From Lactococcus garvieae subsp. garvieae (GTDB lineage: Bacteria > Bacillota > Bacilli > Lactobacillales > Streptococcaceae), in NCBI RefSeq assembly GCF_029024465.1, contig NZ_CP118950.1, positions 1,736,001 through 1,800,000 of the forward strand: DNA of 64,000 nt, given 5' to 3'. This document shows, one piece after another, positions 1-8,637 of this stretch. Position 1 is the stretch's first letter; the number at the start of each line of letters is the position of its first letter. Under the pieces are notes generated by a model. That model was not told the DNA's origin. It saw nothing but the letters and a program-made list of their open reading frames with translations, and did not search any database. Both the position numbers and the translations under genes were made by a program.

Positions 1-222
1 CGAATGATAAAAAATAAAGAGGAAAAACACCAAGAAAATATCGATAATGAGTAAGTAGGGCCCGGCATGAGTGCCGTCATGTTTCACAAAATGAAAAGTT
101 GTAAAGAGTAACAGTAACGAAATTATTTGTAAACTTATCAAGGGAAATCCAAATACTGTTCCAATAGAAATAATTATCCAAACGGCTGCTATAAAGCCTA
201 TCAATAGGGTCATCTTCTTCAT
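1..222 (-). CDS. Small hydrophobic membrane protein, C-terminus off window
   Basis: An open frame reads leftward from an ATG at 222 to the window edge without a stop (74 codons). It begins MKKM and holds about three hydrophobic stretches (residues about 4-24, 27-43 and 56-72) separated by a short loop with H-V-K-H-D-G-T-H. I do not recognise the family. There is no Shine-Dalgarno sequence; an extended -10 (TGTTACAAT) lies 4 nt before the ATG, so the mRNA may have almost no leader. The neighbour rplA ends in a terminator pointing toward this gene. A real gene is likely, the start is less certain. Confidence 0.5.
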   Translation of the reverse strand, partial: MKKMTLLIGFIAAVWIIISIGTVFGFPLISLQIISLLLLFTTFHFVKHDGTHAGPYLLIIDIFLVFFLFIFYHS

Positions 223-298
223 ATTACTATTGTAACATGAAAAAGAACTCTTTTCTAATCCAAATTACTAAAATTACGAATATATTTCTAAAAATATA

Positions 299-328
299 CA
301 AAAAAAGCTCCCTGAGGAGACTTTTTTA
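299..328 (-). terminator. Terminator of rplK-rplA
   Basis: Inverted repeat with arms AAAAAAGCTCC and GGAGACTTTTTT just after the rplA stop. Read on the minus strand it is a GC-containing hairpin followed by a T-run. Confidence 0.8.
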
Positions 329-336
329 TTTTTAAC

Positions 337-1026
337 TTAGAAGCTTGTTGTATCAACTTTAACACCAGCACCCATAGTTGTAGTAACTGAAAGGTTTGTG
401 ATGTAAGTACCTTTAGCTGTAGCTGGTTTAGCAGCAACAACTACGGCATTGATCGCTTTGAAGTTTTCGATAAGTTTTTCGTTGTCGAATGAAACTTTAC
501 CGATTGGTACGTGGATGTTACCTGCTTTATCAGCACGGTAGTTAACTTTACCAGCTTTTGATTCTTCAATAGCTTTAGTTACGTCCATTGTTACAGTACC
601 AGTTTTAGGGTTTGGCATGAGGTTACGTGGGCCGAGGACACGTCCAAGACGACCTACAACAGCCATCATGTCAGGTGTTGCGATTACAACGTCGAAGTCC
701 AACCAACCACCGTTGATTTTAGTCACGAGTTCATCAGCACCTACGAAGTCTGCACCAGCTGCTTCTGCTTCTTTAGCTTTTTCGCCACGAGCGAAAACAA
801 GAACACGAGCAGTTTTACCAGTACCGTTTGGCAATACCATTGCACCACGGATTTGTTGGTCAGATTTTTTAGTATCGATGTTAAGGTTGTATGCAACTTC
901 TACAGATGCATCAAATTTTGCGATTGAAGCTTCTTTAGCGAGTGCTACTGCTTCTTCAACGCTGTAAAGTTTAGTTGCGTCTACTTTTTCGATAGCAGCG
1001 CGCATTGATTTGCTTTTTTTAGCCAT
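337..1026 (-). CDS. rplA: 50S ribosomal protein L1
   Basis: 229 aa, the normal bacterial L1 length. L1 binds 23S rRNA at the mobile L1 stalk next to the E site and usually also represses translation of its own rplK-rplA mRNA. The N-terminal MAKKSKSM and the central [21 protein letters not shown] signature (around residues 125-145) are diagnostic. A good Shine-Dalgarno (AAGGAGA) precedes the ATG at 1026. It is the second gene of the rplK-rplA operon, 89 bp after rplK, followed by a terminator. Confidence 0.98.
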   Translation of the reverse strand: MAKKSKSMRAAIEKVDATKLYSVEEAVALAKEASIAKFDASVEVAYNLNIDTKKSDQQIRGAMVLPNGTGKTARVLVFARGEKAKEAEAAGADFVGADELVTKINGGWLDFDVVIATPDMMAVVGRLGRVLGPRNLMPNPKTGTVTMDVTKAIEESKAGKVNYRADKAGNIHVPIGKVSFDNEKLIENFKAINAVVVAAKPATAKGTYITNLSVTTTMGAGVKVDTTSF

Positions 1027-1115
1027 TTCTATATTTCTCCTTGTGGTAATATCGGTTGTCTGTTATTATAACAGCCTTCCACTTGTGTGGAATATGAGCG
1101 ATGATTAATTAAGAA

Positions 1116-1541
1116 TTAACCTTCTACTACAAATCCCATAGATTTCGCAGTACCTTCGATCATTGACATTGCTGCTTCAAGTGAACCAGCGTTAAGGTCA
1201 GCCATCTTAGTGTTTGCAATTTCTTCAACTTGTGCTTTTGTTACAGTTGCAACTTTAACTTTGTTAGGCTCACCTGAACCTTTTTCAACTTTAGCTGCTT
1301 TTTTCAAAAGAACTGCTGCTGGAGGAGTTTTTGTAATGAATGTAAATGATTTGTCTTCATATACTGAGATTACAACTGGGATGAGCATACCAGCTTGGTC
1401 AGCTGTACGCGCGTTGAATTCTTTAGTGAATCCCATGATGTTGATACCTGCTTGACCCAAAGCTGGACCAACTGGTGGAGCTGGTGTTGCTTTACCGGCA
1501 GGAATTTGCAATTTAACGAGTTTTTCTACTTGTTTAGCCAC
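1116..1541 (-). CDS. rplK: 50S ribosomal protein L11
   Basis: 141 aa, standard length. L11 sits at the GTPase-associated centre of the 50S subunit. The N-terminal [20 protein letters not shown] segment is the classic L11 signature; the C-terminal half is the RNA-binding domain ending [10 protein letters not shown]. The start is GTG at 1541, preceded by AAGGAG. First gene of the operon; a consensus promoter is found at 1636-1664 and a possible L1-binding hairpin in the 5' leader. Confidence 0.98.
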   Translation of the reverse strand: MAKQVEKLVKLQIPAGKATPAPPVGPALGQAGINIMGFTKEFNARTADQAGMLIPVVISVYEDKSFTFITKTPPAAVLLKKAAKVEKGSGEPNKVKVATVTKAQVEEIANTKMADLNAGSLEAAMSMIEGTAKSMGFVVEG

Positions 1542-1576
1542 GATAAATTTCTCCTTATAATATTGTTTTTCGTGAT

Positions 1577-1608
1577 GTGGTATGATGATAGACCATTCTA
1601 TCTTCCAC
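1577..1608 (-). promoter_or_regulatory. Candidate L1 autoregulatory leader hairpin
   Basis: Between the rplK promoter and start codon the minus strand can fold into an outer GTGG/CCAC helix, an asymmetric internal loop and an inner GATAGA/TCTATC helix with an ATGG loop. Position and shape fit an L1-binding mRNA site that mimics its rRNA target. The assignment is by position and fold only. Confidence 0.4.
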
Positions 1609-1635
1609 GCCTATATGCTAAAAACATACTTAAAC

Positions 1636-1664
1636 AGTCTACCAAATATAGGGGCTTTTGTCAA
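1636..1664 (-). promoter_or_regulatory. rplK-rplA promoter
   Basis: Minus strand: -35 TTGACA (1664-1659), 17-nt spacer, -10 TAGACT (1641-1636). The -35 lies in the loop/arm of an imperfect hairpin (1646-1674) that overlaps the stop codon of the preceding ABC ATPase gene. Confidence 0.85.
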
Positions 1665-1668
1665 GCCT

Positions 1669-2298
1669 CTATATTTCAATGTATTCATCACATGCCGCAA
1701 CAACAGCAGGATCATGCGTTACAATGATCACTGTTTTTCCTTTTTCTACTTCTTGGCGTAATAATCCCAGTATCAAGACTCTATTTTGCTCATCTAAAGA
1801 TCCTGTCGGCTCATCAGCCAAGAGGATTTGACTGCGCTTCAGTAAAGCACGCGCAAGAGCTACACGCTGTTTTTCTCCACCTGATAATGCATATACCTTT
1901 TCATTCAAGTGATGAGGGATACCAACTTGATTTAAAACTTCTCTCATCCTACGGCGCTTTTCTGTCCCTTTTATTTTTTCATAAACAAGAGAAATGTTTA
2001 GATTTCGCTCAATGCTTTCATCTTCAATCAAGGCAAAGTTTTGAAAAAGGAAGGAAATAAAATTGCGTCGCATAAGCAGTGCCTCCTTACTGTTTATCTG
2101 TGGTGCTTTTTTCCCCGCTATGTAGACCTGTCCCGAATCCGCTTCTTCGATTAGTCCAATAAGATTAAGTAGAGTTGACTTTCCAGCTCCGCTTCTTCCT
2201 AAGATAGCTGTCATTTTCTCAGCTGAAATACTTAAGGAATAGCGATCGAAAATCTGATGTTTACCAAATTTTTTGGTCACTTCTTGTAGTTCTATCAT
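1669..2298 (-). CDS. ABC transporter ATPase of lactococcin 972-type locus 1
   Basis: 209-aa single-domain ABC ATPase of the MacB/LolD-like type. It shows Walker A GRSGAGKST (about residues 34-42), a Q-loop FQNF, signature LSGGEKQRVALARAL, Walker B ILLADEPT with the catalytic Glu, and an H-loop VTHDP. It presumably powers the membrane protein encoded directly upstream (6-bp gap), and the pair is probably the immunity/export machinery for the bacteriocin at 4372-4770. Closely similar in design to the ATPase at 59156-59800. The gene ends only about 5 bp before the rplKA -35 box, so the locus abuts a housekeeping operon. Confidence 0.9.
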   Translation of the reverse strand: MIELQEVTKKFGKHQIFDRYSLSISAEKMTAILGRSGAGKSTLLNLIGLIEEADSGQVYIAGKKAPQINSKEALLMRRNFISFLFQNFALIEDESIERNLNISLVYEKIKGTEKRRRMREVLNQVGIPHHLNEKVYALSGGEKQRVALARALLKRSQILLADEPTGSLDEQNRVLILGLLRQEVEKGKTVIIVTHDPAVVAACDEYIEI

Positions 2299-2304
2299 GC
2301 TTTG

Positions 2305-4365
2305 TTAAGCTCCTTTCAGGGTGGTGACTAGTTCTTTCTTTTCAAGACGGGAAAGAAAGTGGAACACTATGATAAGTTCAATAAAAGCGTACAATATATA
2401 AGCTTCAATAGTTGCTCGCTCATATCCCCGTAGTAAGGAATGCGTTAAGAAAATCAAATTTTGAATAACAATAAGCATAAAAAGTATCTTATATGTTCTA
2501 AAGTATGAAATACCTTGCACGCGACTGAGTACTAATTTTTTCTTATTTATTTTGAAATAGATGAGCGTTGTCGATAAAATCATCAAAATAAAAAGGACAA
2601 AAGCTAAAACATTCATAAAGACCCATGTTATCGGTTCACCAATAAAACGTTTCACCTCAATTTCGGCAATTTTTGATGCAGGGACAAAGGAGACAAAATT
2701 TGCCGCTACCTTGTCTTTCTTCAAGCTCGGAAGTAACTCTAAATACGTTTTTTCTACGCTCTCTTTTATCGGAATCAAGACACCAAGGGTATTTTCACCG
2801 TAAAACATATTACGGTAAGTATTGGCCCCGGCATTATTTACCGTGTGCACCTCGATTATATCTGCTATAAGCTCTTGTTTTTTTCCGTTAGAATAAACAC
2901 CGCCTGCTTCCCCTTCAAATATAGGCATGCTTTGTCCATCTTTGATCATAATAAATTGAAGCTCTGTTGCACGAAACCAGGCTCCCTCCATTCCCAGCAA
3001 ACTATTATAAGCTTTTTTTATATCTGCTAATTGACTTTGATGACGTTCGTTGACGAGCAGAACACCTTTTTTTGTACTTTTATCTATATGAATTGGCTTA
3101 TCCTGATTATCTTTAACAGAGTATTTATCTAGATAAGCAGAATTAACTTCTATTCCTTGATAATCTTGTAGTTTCTCATGCCCCAATAGTTTCTTGGTGG
3201 CGTGTAAACCACCGTTACTTTCTATATATTTAAACATCTCTGTATGCCTCGAGCTATCTTTAGCTTCGGAATAACCTAAATTCCAACCTGCAAAAACACC
3301 GTAGTTATCTAAGGGTGTCTTCTGCATTAAGCCTAAGCTGTTATTCAATAAAAGGATAATCCCCATACTTGTAGAGATACTGGCAGCAAAGATATAAACT
3401 TTAACCAGATAAACCGAGATGTGGACACGTTTGAGGAAAGATTTATTATTGGCTTGGTTTGCTAGAGAAGACCTACTCACTATACCAATAACAAGCAGAA
3501 CTAAAAGCATACTTAAGCCCATAAACACACTCAACCACATCATATATTGAAAATCGAAATCTTTTAAAAGAAAGATGCTATTCAATAACCATACAAAAAG
3601 TTGGACCCTCAGGAAGCTCCTCATATAAATACGCAAAAGGATTTCCCAATTTCCTATACCATTAAGAGCATATATAGCAATTTCTTTACTTCGTAAAATC
3701 AGCCATACAAAAAGGAAAATAAAATAGAAAAAGAAAATCATTTTAATGAGGAAATGGTACATATCATTCACTCGAGTGATTAAAGGGTAAGGATTATACC
3801 ATTCGGGTTGAGAAACTAAGCTGCTTGGACTAGTGGCTAGCGCAAATTTTCCGTTTATTTTTGTACTTAAAGCCTCTAATATTTTCTCTTTTTCACTTGA
3901 TTCAAAAAATATTGCCGAACCCTGGTATTGTTCATCCGTTAAGTTTTTAAATGGTGCATTGCTCACTCTTACTTTTGCACCATGATCCATAAATTCTTTT
4001 TGACTGTGTTGTTTATAAGCAGACTGAAAGTAGACTATATTGGCCATTGGTCGGCTATAGTAGATATTTCCTTTACCGTCATAATCAGCACCAATAAAGC
4101 GAGCACGAACAGTAAAAGGAGTGTTGTACTCCCTTGATACTTCCTCTATAACTGAGATAAGATCTTTTCGCTCAAGTATTTTTACATCATCTGTCTCATA
4201 GCGCTCAGCATCTCTTATTTCAGGCGGATAAATTTGTATATAATTCGTTTTACTCACATATTGAGTAAGCCTGTCCGCCTCAATGTCGTTGTAGCGCATA
4301 TAAGCCATCATCACACTAACTAAAGAGAATAAAAGCAACAATGTAACTTTTAATACTTTATTCAT
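2305..4365 (-). CDS. Bacteriocin-associated integral membrane protein (DUF1430 type), locus 1
   Basis: 686 aa. One N-terminal membrane segment (about 5-22), a long extracytoplasmic region (about 25-200), four membrane segments (about 203-345), a second extracytoplasmic region (about 350-570), and three C-terminal membrane segments. This is the architecture of the family known as bacteriocin-associated integral membrane proteins, found beside lactococcin 972-like genes, with an FtsX/MacB-like layout. It lies 6 bp after the bacteriocin gene and 6 bp before its ATPase, so all three form a tight operon. Probable role: self-immunity by extruding the bacteriocin. Direction and substrate are inferred. 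Confidence 0.85.
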   Translation of the reverse strand: MNKVLKVTLLLLFSLVSVMMAYMRYNDIEADRLTQYVSKTNYIQIYPPEIRDAERYETDDVKILERKDLISVIEEVSREYNTPFTVRARFIGADYDGKGNIYYSRPMANIVYFQSAYKQHSQKEFMDHGAKVRVSNAPFKNLTDEQYQGSAIFFESSEKEKILEALSTKINGKFALATSPSSLVSQPEWYNPYPLITRVNDMYHFLIKMIFFFYFIFLFVWLILRSKEIAIYALNGIGNWEILLRIYMRSFLRVQLFVWLLNSIFLLKDFDFQYMMWLSVFMGLSMLLVLLVIGIVSRSSLANQANNKSFLKRVHISVYLVKVYIFAASISTSMGIILLLNNSLGLMQKTPLDNYGVFAGWNLGYSEAKDSSRHTEMFKYIESNGGLHATKKLLGHEKLQDYQGIEVNSAYLDKYSVKDNQDKPIHIDKSTKKGVLLVNERHQSQLADIKKAYNSLLGMEGAWFRATELQFIMIKDGQSMPIFEGEAGGVYSNGKKQELIADIIEVHTVNNAGANTYRNMFYGENTLGVLIPIKESVEKTYLELLPSLKKDKVAANFVSFVPASKIAEIEVKRFIGEPITWVFMNVLAFVLFILMILSTTLIYFKINKKKLVLSRVQGISYFRTYKILFMLIVIQNLIFLTHSLLRGYERATIEAYILYAFIELIIVFHFLSRLEKKELVTTLKGA

Positions 4366-4371
4366 GCTCCC

Positions 4372-4770
4372 CTACCACTTGTTGCCCCTTGCTTCATACT
4401 TCCAATCCATTTTTCCATAATAATCGCCTGTCGACGATGTCCAAACTTTCCAACCAGGACCGTACCAACCACTATACCCTCTTCGTCCTCCAGATACGAA
4501 GGCTTGACTTTGATGAGAAACAGCCCAGTTATAATACTCTGCTGTCAAGGTCTTTTTCCCCCAGGAAGCATCTGGCCAAGTCCTAGAATAGGCCACCTGT
4601 CGTCCATGCTTGGTGAAATTACTTTGCAAGATACGAACAGCACGCTCTATCTTTTCCACACTGTCGCCAAAAACACCATCGGCAGAGACTTTGGCAGTAG
4701 TCATAATCTGACTTGCCCCAAAAAGAGCTAGTCCTAAAGTTGATACAGCAATAATTTTTTTGATTTTCAT
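4372..4770 (-). CDS. Lactococcin 972-like secreted bacteriocin, locus 1
   Basis: 132-aa precursor with a Sec signal peptide (MKIKK then a hydrophobic core, cleavage predicted after V-S-A near residue 31). The mature part has no cysteine and is rich in Trp, Tyr and Gly, with SHQSQAFVSGGRRGYSG and GWKVWTSS resembling the HxAxV..G and GxWA motifs of the family, and ends in Trp. Family members bind lipid II and block septation. I place the start at ATG 4770 (AAGGAAG 7 nt upstream), not the upstream in-frame TTG. The mature chain is longer than the 66 aa of lactococcin 972, and the similarity is partial; the flanking DUF1430 and ATPase genes carry much of the call. Confidence 0.7.
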   Translation of the reverse strand: MKIKKIIAVSTLGLALFGASQIMTTAKVSADGVFGDSVEKIERAVRILQSNFTKHGRQVAYSRTWPDASWGKKTLTAEYYNWAVSHQSQAFVSGGRRGYSGWYGPGWKVWTSSTGDYYGKMDWKYEARGNKW

Positions 4771-4854
4771 AACACTTCCTTCTTTCAAAGATAAATTTTT
4801 CTGGCTCGACTGTACTTTTTAAACTCCTCCCTTTATTTTTTGTTTCCTTTGCTT

Positions 4855-4863
4855 AGTCTAACA
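4855..4863 (-). promoter_or_regulatory. Extended -10 promoter of lactococcin locus 1
   Basis: Minus-strand TGTTAGACT (TGnTAnnnT form), about 80 nt before the bacteriocin start. No convincing -35. The intervening leader holds an additional strong Shine-Dalgarno-like GGGAGGAG (about 4826-4833) with no start codon after it. Confidence 0.4.
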
Positions 4864-4961
4864 TGGAATTTTTCTTATAATTTTTCATCAATATTTATTT
4901 TTCATGAGAAAGCAGAAATCCTTTAAGCTTGAAAAATGCTGCTGCTATATTCAGATGGAAA

Positions 4962-4994
4962 TAAAAAAAGACCGAAACAGTTCAGTCTTTTTAC
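4962..4994 (-). terminator. Terminator after gloA
   Basis: Arms AAAAAGACtGAA and TTcGGTCTTTTTTT read on the minus strand, directly downstream of the gloA stop. Confidence 0.7.
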
Positions 4995-5002
4995 ATTTTA
5001 TT

Positions 5003-5374
5003 TCACTCCGCAATCACTTCAACCTTATAACCATCTGGATCAATGATAAAGTAATAACGTGTGTCTGAGTTAGGAAGCCCTTTAAGTTCTGTAACTTCAA
5101 ACCCTGCTTGTTTTTGTTTTGTATGCAGTTCTTCTAAATTATCAACCGAAATAGCAATATGCCCATAGCCATTACCCAAATCATAGGCTTCATGATTGTA
5201 ATTATAAGTCAATTCTAATTCATAGTCATCACCAGGTAAAGTCAGATAAACTAAAGTGAATTCATATTCTAAAAAGTCACGACGACGTTTTTCTTCAAAG
5301 CCAAAAGCTTCTTGATAAAACTTGATTGAAGCATCCAAGTCTTTTACGCGGTAACAAGTGTGTGCCATTTTCAT
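5003..5374 (-). CDS. gloA: Glyoxalase I / VOC family metalloenzyme
   Basis: 123 aa, one VOC fold. Lactoylglutathione lyase (GloA) converts the hemithioacetal of methylglyoxal to a lactoyl thiol. Visible features: N-terminal MAHTCYRVKDLDASIKFY with the metal-binding His, FEEKRRRDF, the GNGYGHIAISV motif with a second His, and a C-terminal YYFIIDPDGYKVEVIAE carrying the metal-ligand Glu. Length and motifs match the E. coli/Streptococcus GloA group. It follows yozE by 16 bp and may be cotranscribed with msrA-yozE, a detoxification/repair context. Confidence 0.9.
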   Translation of the reverse strand: MKMAHTCYRVKDLDASIKFYQEAFGFEEKRRRDFLEYEFTLVYLTLPGDDYELELTYNYNHEAYDLGNGYGHIAISVDNLEELHTKQKQAGFEVTELKGLPNSDTRYYFIIDPDGYKVEVIAE

Positions 5375-5390
5375 TGTTTTTCCTCCATTT

Positions 5391-5606
5391 TTAGGCTTCT
5401 AAGTACATTGCCCATATATCATCAAAAAGTCCCAAGTTAAAGTAAAAAGGGGCATAGGTCTCCAGATATGTGGAAACTTCATCAAAGTCTTTTGATTGTT
5501 TCGGAAACTGTGTGTCCGCAAAAGCAAGATTAGCTAAACGTGTCACATCATCCACCTCAACTGGCGCGCGATGGCGCATCAAATAAGTATAAAAAGGCTG
5601 TCTCAT
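5391..5606 (-). CDS. YozE family protein (SAM-like fold, DUF1250)
   Basis: 71 aa, compact and rich in aromatic residues: [13 protein letters not shown] at the start and [16 protein letters not shown] in the middle are typical of the YozE_SAM_like family of Firmicutes. The function is unknown. The start overlaps the msrA stop by 4 bp (ATGA), indicating translational coupling. Confidence 0.85.
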   Translation of the reverse strand: MRQPFYTYLMRHRAPVEVDDVTRLANLAFADTQFPKQSKDFDEVSTYLETYAPFYFNLGLFDDIWAMYLEA

Positions 5607-6118
5607 TTCCAGTTTTCCTCCAAAAACTCATGACGTAAGCGGCTAGATAAAGCATAACGCTCAGGATTTGTTTTATAAAATCCTTGATGATAGTCCTCTG
5701 CGGGCCAGAACTTTTGTGCAGGCTCTATTGTGGTGACAATGGGGCGATCAAAACGTCCCGAGTTTTGAAGGGCTACTTTTGATTTTTCAGCAATGTTTCT
5801 TTGAGATTCACTGGTATAAAAAATGACAGGTCGATAGTTGTCTCCACGGTCCTCAAATTGACCAAACATATCTGTTGGGTCTGTCTGCTCCCAGTAAAGC
5901 TCTACCAAGTTATCATAAGAAATCTTTTCGTTATCAAAGATAATTTCCACTGCCTCAGTATGTCCTGTCTGATGGTTACAAACTTGCTCATAAGTTGGAT
6001 TATCCACATGCCCCCCTGTATAACCGCTTGTCACAGCAAGAATCCCCGTTTGTTCCTCAAAGGGCTGTACCATACACCAAAAACATCCGCCCGCAAATAT
6101 TGCTCTTTCTTTACTCAT
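5603..6118 (-). CDS. msrA: Peptide-methionine (S)-S-oxide reductase
   Basis: 171 aa. Contains the MsrA active site GGCFWC (residues 10-15) and the conserved [16 protein letters not shown] segment, so it reduces methionine-S-sulfoxide in proteins. It is a stand-alone MsrA with no fused MsrB. Cotranscribed with yozE (4-bp overlap) and probably gloA. Start ATG 6118 is preceded by GGGGGAAGAGG. Confidence 0.95.
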   Translation of the reverse strand: MSKERAIFAGGCFWCMVQPFEEQTGILAVTSGYTGGHVDNPTYEQVCNHQTGHTEAVEIIFDNEKISYDNLVELYWEQTDPTDMFGQFEDRGDNYRPVIFYTSESQRNIAEKSKVALQNSGRFDRPIVTTIEPAQKFWPAEDYHQGFYKTNPERYALSSRLRHEFLEENWK

Positions 6119-6236
6119 CCTCTTCCCCCGTTCTTCTTAGTTGAAGATATTATAACAAAAGTCCCTCTTTCATGCACTTATTTTTTTCTTTTAATGCCAA
6201 ACGGCGGTTATTTCTGGGAAAATAAGGTTCAAAGCT

Positions 6237-6267
6237 CAAAAAAGTTGGAAATCATTCCAACTTTTTT
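6237..6267 (-). terminator. Terminator after cvfB
   Basis: AAAAAAGTTGGAA/TTCCAACTTTTTT hairpin with an AATC-like loop; near-symmetric, usable in both directions, 9 bp beyond the cvfB stop. Confidence 0.8.
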
Positions 6268-6275
6268 GCCATTTA

Positions 6276-7136
6276 TTAGAGAAGTTCTGTTCCTTCTGGT
6301 CCTTGTGTGATTTTTTTATTCTTCATCAAACCACCAAGCGCTTTTTTAAATTGTCCTTTAGATATACCAAATGTCGCTTTGATATCATCTGGCGCTGACT
6401 TGTCATTGAAAGGCATTTTTCCGCCCATACTTTCAAGATAAGCCAAGATCATCTGTGCATCAGCATCCAACATTTCATAAGCACGTGGTTTCGCACTAAG
6501 ATTTAAACTGCGGTCTTGGTCACGGAAACCAATGACACGTACTTGAAGCTCTTGTCCAATACGAAGTGTCCCAAAGGCTTCGTTAGGATGAATAAAACCA
6601 AGCATATTATTATCTGGAAGATAGACGAAGGAACCTGTTTCTTTGTTACGATAAACAATCCCGCGTAAGTCTTGGTTTTGCATATTATCATAGGCAGGTC
6701 CTGACATTTCCCAGAAATATTGATGCCAAGCTAACTTGCCCCAAAGACGATCTTTAGCATCAACGACGATTTTGACAAAGAGCTTATCCCCTTTTTTAGG
6801 CCATTGTTCTTTATCTTCTGGCAAAGGAAGATCGTCGAGCGAAACTACGATATCTTTCCCCGCTAAACCAATATCAACGAAAGCTCCCAAGTCACGACGC
6901 ACATCTGTCACTGTACCCCAGCCGAATTTTTCGCGTGTTGCAGTTGGTTCTTGCGTTGTCATGCACATCTTGTCAGATTTATCTACATAAGCAAAGCCTG
7001 TGACGATATCCCCTACCTGATGTTCTCCTTCTGACTTTGCCAGACGGATGATATTATCATCTTTCTGCAAAAAGTAAAATTGATCATTCTCAGCCGTAAT
7101 AATCGCTGAAAATGTAGTTGCTAATAAATTATTCAT
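6276..7136 (-). CDS. cvfB: S1-type RNA-binding protein of the CvfB/YitL family
   Basis: 286 aa. CvfB proteins have several S1-like OB domains and a C-terminal winged helix. Here WGTVTDVRRDLGAFVDIGL (around residues 73-91) and GIVYRNKETGSFVYLPDNN (about 158-176) are S1-type strands, and the tail FGISKGQFKKALGGLMKNKK is the winged-helix segment. In staphylococci CvfB affects virulence and RNA turnover; here the role is not directly evident. Located right after frr-pyrH, separated by a terminator. Confidence 0.85.
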   Translation of the reverse strand: MNNLLATTFSAIITAENDQFYFLQKDDNIIRLAKSEGEHQVGDIVTGFAYVDKSDKMCMTTQEPTATREKFGWGTVTDVRRDLGAFVDIGLAGKDIVVSLDDLPLPEDKEQWPKKGDKLFVKIVVDAKDRLWGKLAWHQYFWEMSGPAYDNMQNQDLRGIVYRNKETGSFVYLPDNNMLGFIHPNEAFGTLRIGQELQVRVIGFRDQDRSLNLSAKPRAYEMLDADAQMILAYLESMGGKMPFNDKSAPDDIKATFGISKGQFKKALGGLMKNKKITQGPEGTELL

Positions 7137-7147
7137 TCTTTTTCCTT

Positions 7148-7173
7148 AAAAACGGCTCCGCAGAGCCGTTTAT
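7148..7173 (-). terminator. Terminator after pyrH-frr
   Basis: Perfect 9-bp stem AAACGGCTC/GAGCCGTTT with a 4-nt loop; on the minus strand it is followed by TTTT. It lies between frr and the cvfB start. Confidence 0.85.
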
Positions 7174-7243
7174 TTCTGATTGTTTTTTGCTCTCTTTCGA
7201 TTATATAGAATAAAATCTTTTACAATCAAATGACGATACAAAC

Positions 7244-7801
7244 TTAAACATCCAAAAGTTCTTTTTCTTTTTCGGCAGCCATTTTATCTGCTTCTTTAAC
7301 AGCATTGTCTGTTATAGTTTGAATGTCTTTTTCGAGTACTTTCAAATCATCTTCTGTGATTTCTTTAGCTTTTTCTTGTTTTTTCGCTGTATCGATAGCA
7401 TCACGACGGATGTTACGAATCGCAACTTTTGCACCTTCGATGTATTTGCCCATCTCTTTAACGAGCTCTTTACGACGTTCTTCTGTCAACATTGGAATAA
7501 CCAAGCGAATAACTGAACCATCATTGGCTGGTGTGATTCCAATATCACTTGCATTCAAGGCGTGCTCGATATCTTTCAAGATTGTTTTATCGAATGGTGT
7601 AATCATCAACACACGCGCTTCTGGGATTGTGATTGATGCCATTTGATTCAGTGGTGTTGGCGCGCCATAGTAGTCCACAGAGATGCGGTCAAGCAAGCTT
7701 GCATTGGCACGACCTGCACGGATGTGACCAAGGTCACGTTGCAAGCTGTTCAATGAGCTATTCATACGTTCTTTTGCATTATCAATAATTTCGTTTGCCA
7801 T
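7244..7801 (-). CDS. frr: Ribosome recycling factor
   Basis: 185 aa, full length. RRF with EF-G splits the post-termination ribosome. N-terminal [21 protein letters not shown] and [15 protein letters not shown] are the conserved RRF segments; the long helical bundle resumes at [10 protein letters not shown]. Operon with pyrH (29-bp gap), the usual bacterial arrangement. Confidence 0.97.
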   Translation of the reverse strand: MANEIIDNAKERMNSSLNSLQRDLGHIRAGRANASLLDRISVDYYGAPTPLNQMASITIPEARVLMITPFDKTILKDIEHALNASDIGITPANDGSVIRLVIPMLTEERRKELVKEMGKYIEGAKVAIRNIRRDAIDTAKKQEKAKEITEDDLKVLEKDIQTITDNAVKEADKMAAEKEKELLDV

Positions 7802-7830
7802 GATTTTTCCTTTTTATTTTATTATCTATT

Positions 7831-8547
7831 TTATTCTACTGTTGTTCCGATTTCTTCACCTTGAACCACACGTTTAATATTTCCAGATTCATTCATGTTG
7901 AAGACAACAAGTGGAATGTGGTTGTCCATTGACATTGTTGAAGCCGTTGAGTCCATAACGTGAAGCCCTTTTGTGATAACGTCCATGTGTGTAAGATTGT
8001 CAAATTTAACTGCTGTGTCGTCAAGTTTTGGATCGGCATTGTAGACGCCATCGACACCATTTTTAGCCATTAAAATAACATCCGCATTAATTTCTGCTGC
8101 ACGAAGTGCTGAAGTTGTATCTGTGGAGAAGTAAGGTGAACCTGTTCCACCCGCGAAAATAACGACACGGCCTTTTTCAAGGTGACGTTCAGCACGACGA
8201 CGAATGTAAGGCTCTGCGACAGCTTTCATTTCGATAGCTGTTTGAACACGGGTAGGTACGCCAAGTGCTTCAAGTGTATCTTGAAGAGCTAAGCCGTTCA
8301 TGATAGTAGCTAGCATGCCCATATAATCTGCTTGGGCACGTTCCATACCGATTTTTTCACCGGTCACGCCGCGCCAGATGTTTCCGCCGCCACAAACGAT
8401 GGCGATTTCTGCACCAAGAGCATATACTTCTTTGAGCTCTTCAGCAACTTTTTTCACTGTTTCAGGATCAATTCCAACCCCCTTTTCCCCAGCTAAAGCT
8501 TCGCCAGAAAGTTTCAAAAGTACGCGTTTATATTTAATATCAGCCAT
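7831..8547 (-). CDS. pyrH: Uridylate kinase
   Basis: 238 aa. Phosphorylates UMP to UDP in pyrimidine nucleotide synthesis; bacterial hexameric type allosterically controlled by GTP and UTP. Amino acid kinase fold with [10 protein letters not shown] (residues about 11-20), [30 protein letters not shown] and [12 protein letters not shown]. Cotranscribed with frr. Confidence 0.97.
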   Translation of the reverse strand: MADIKYKRVLLKLSGEALAGEKGVGIDPETVKKVAEELKEVYALGAEIAIVCGGGNIWRGVTGEKIGMERAQADYMGMLATIMNGLALQDTLEALGVPTRVQTAIEMKAVAEPYIRRRAERHLEKGRVVIFAGGTGSPYFSTDTTSALRAAEINADVILMAKNGVDGVYNADPKLDDTAVKFDNLTHMDVITKGLHVMDSTASTMSMDNHIPLVVFNMNESGNIKRVVQGEEIGTTVE

Positions 8548-8607
8548 AGTTACCTATCTCTTCTCTATTCTTTTTTATCCCTACTATTTTACCATAAAAT
8601 TTAGCTG

Positions 8608-8635
8608 AAAAAAAGACCATATGGTCTTTTAACAA
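8608..8635 (-). terminator. Terminator between ackA copies and pyrH
   Basis: AAAAAAAGACCATATGGTCTTTTAA: a self-complementary AAAGACCATATGGTCTTT stem with flanking A and T runs, immediately after the downstream ack gene. Confidence 0.75.
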
Positions 8636-8637
8636 GA

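Noticed and set aside
617-967. Long plus-strand frame antisense to rplA
   Set aside because: Shadow of rplA codon bias; no RBS and no family resemblance. The same holds for other antisense frames over pepN, typA, tex, lmrC-like and rnjA genes.
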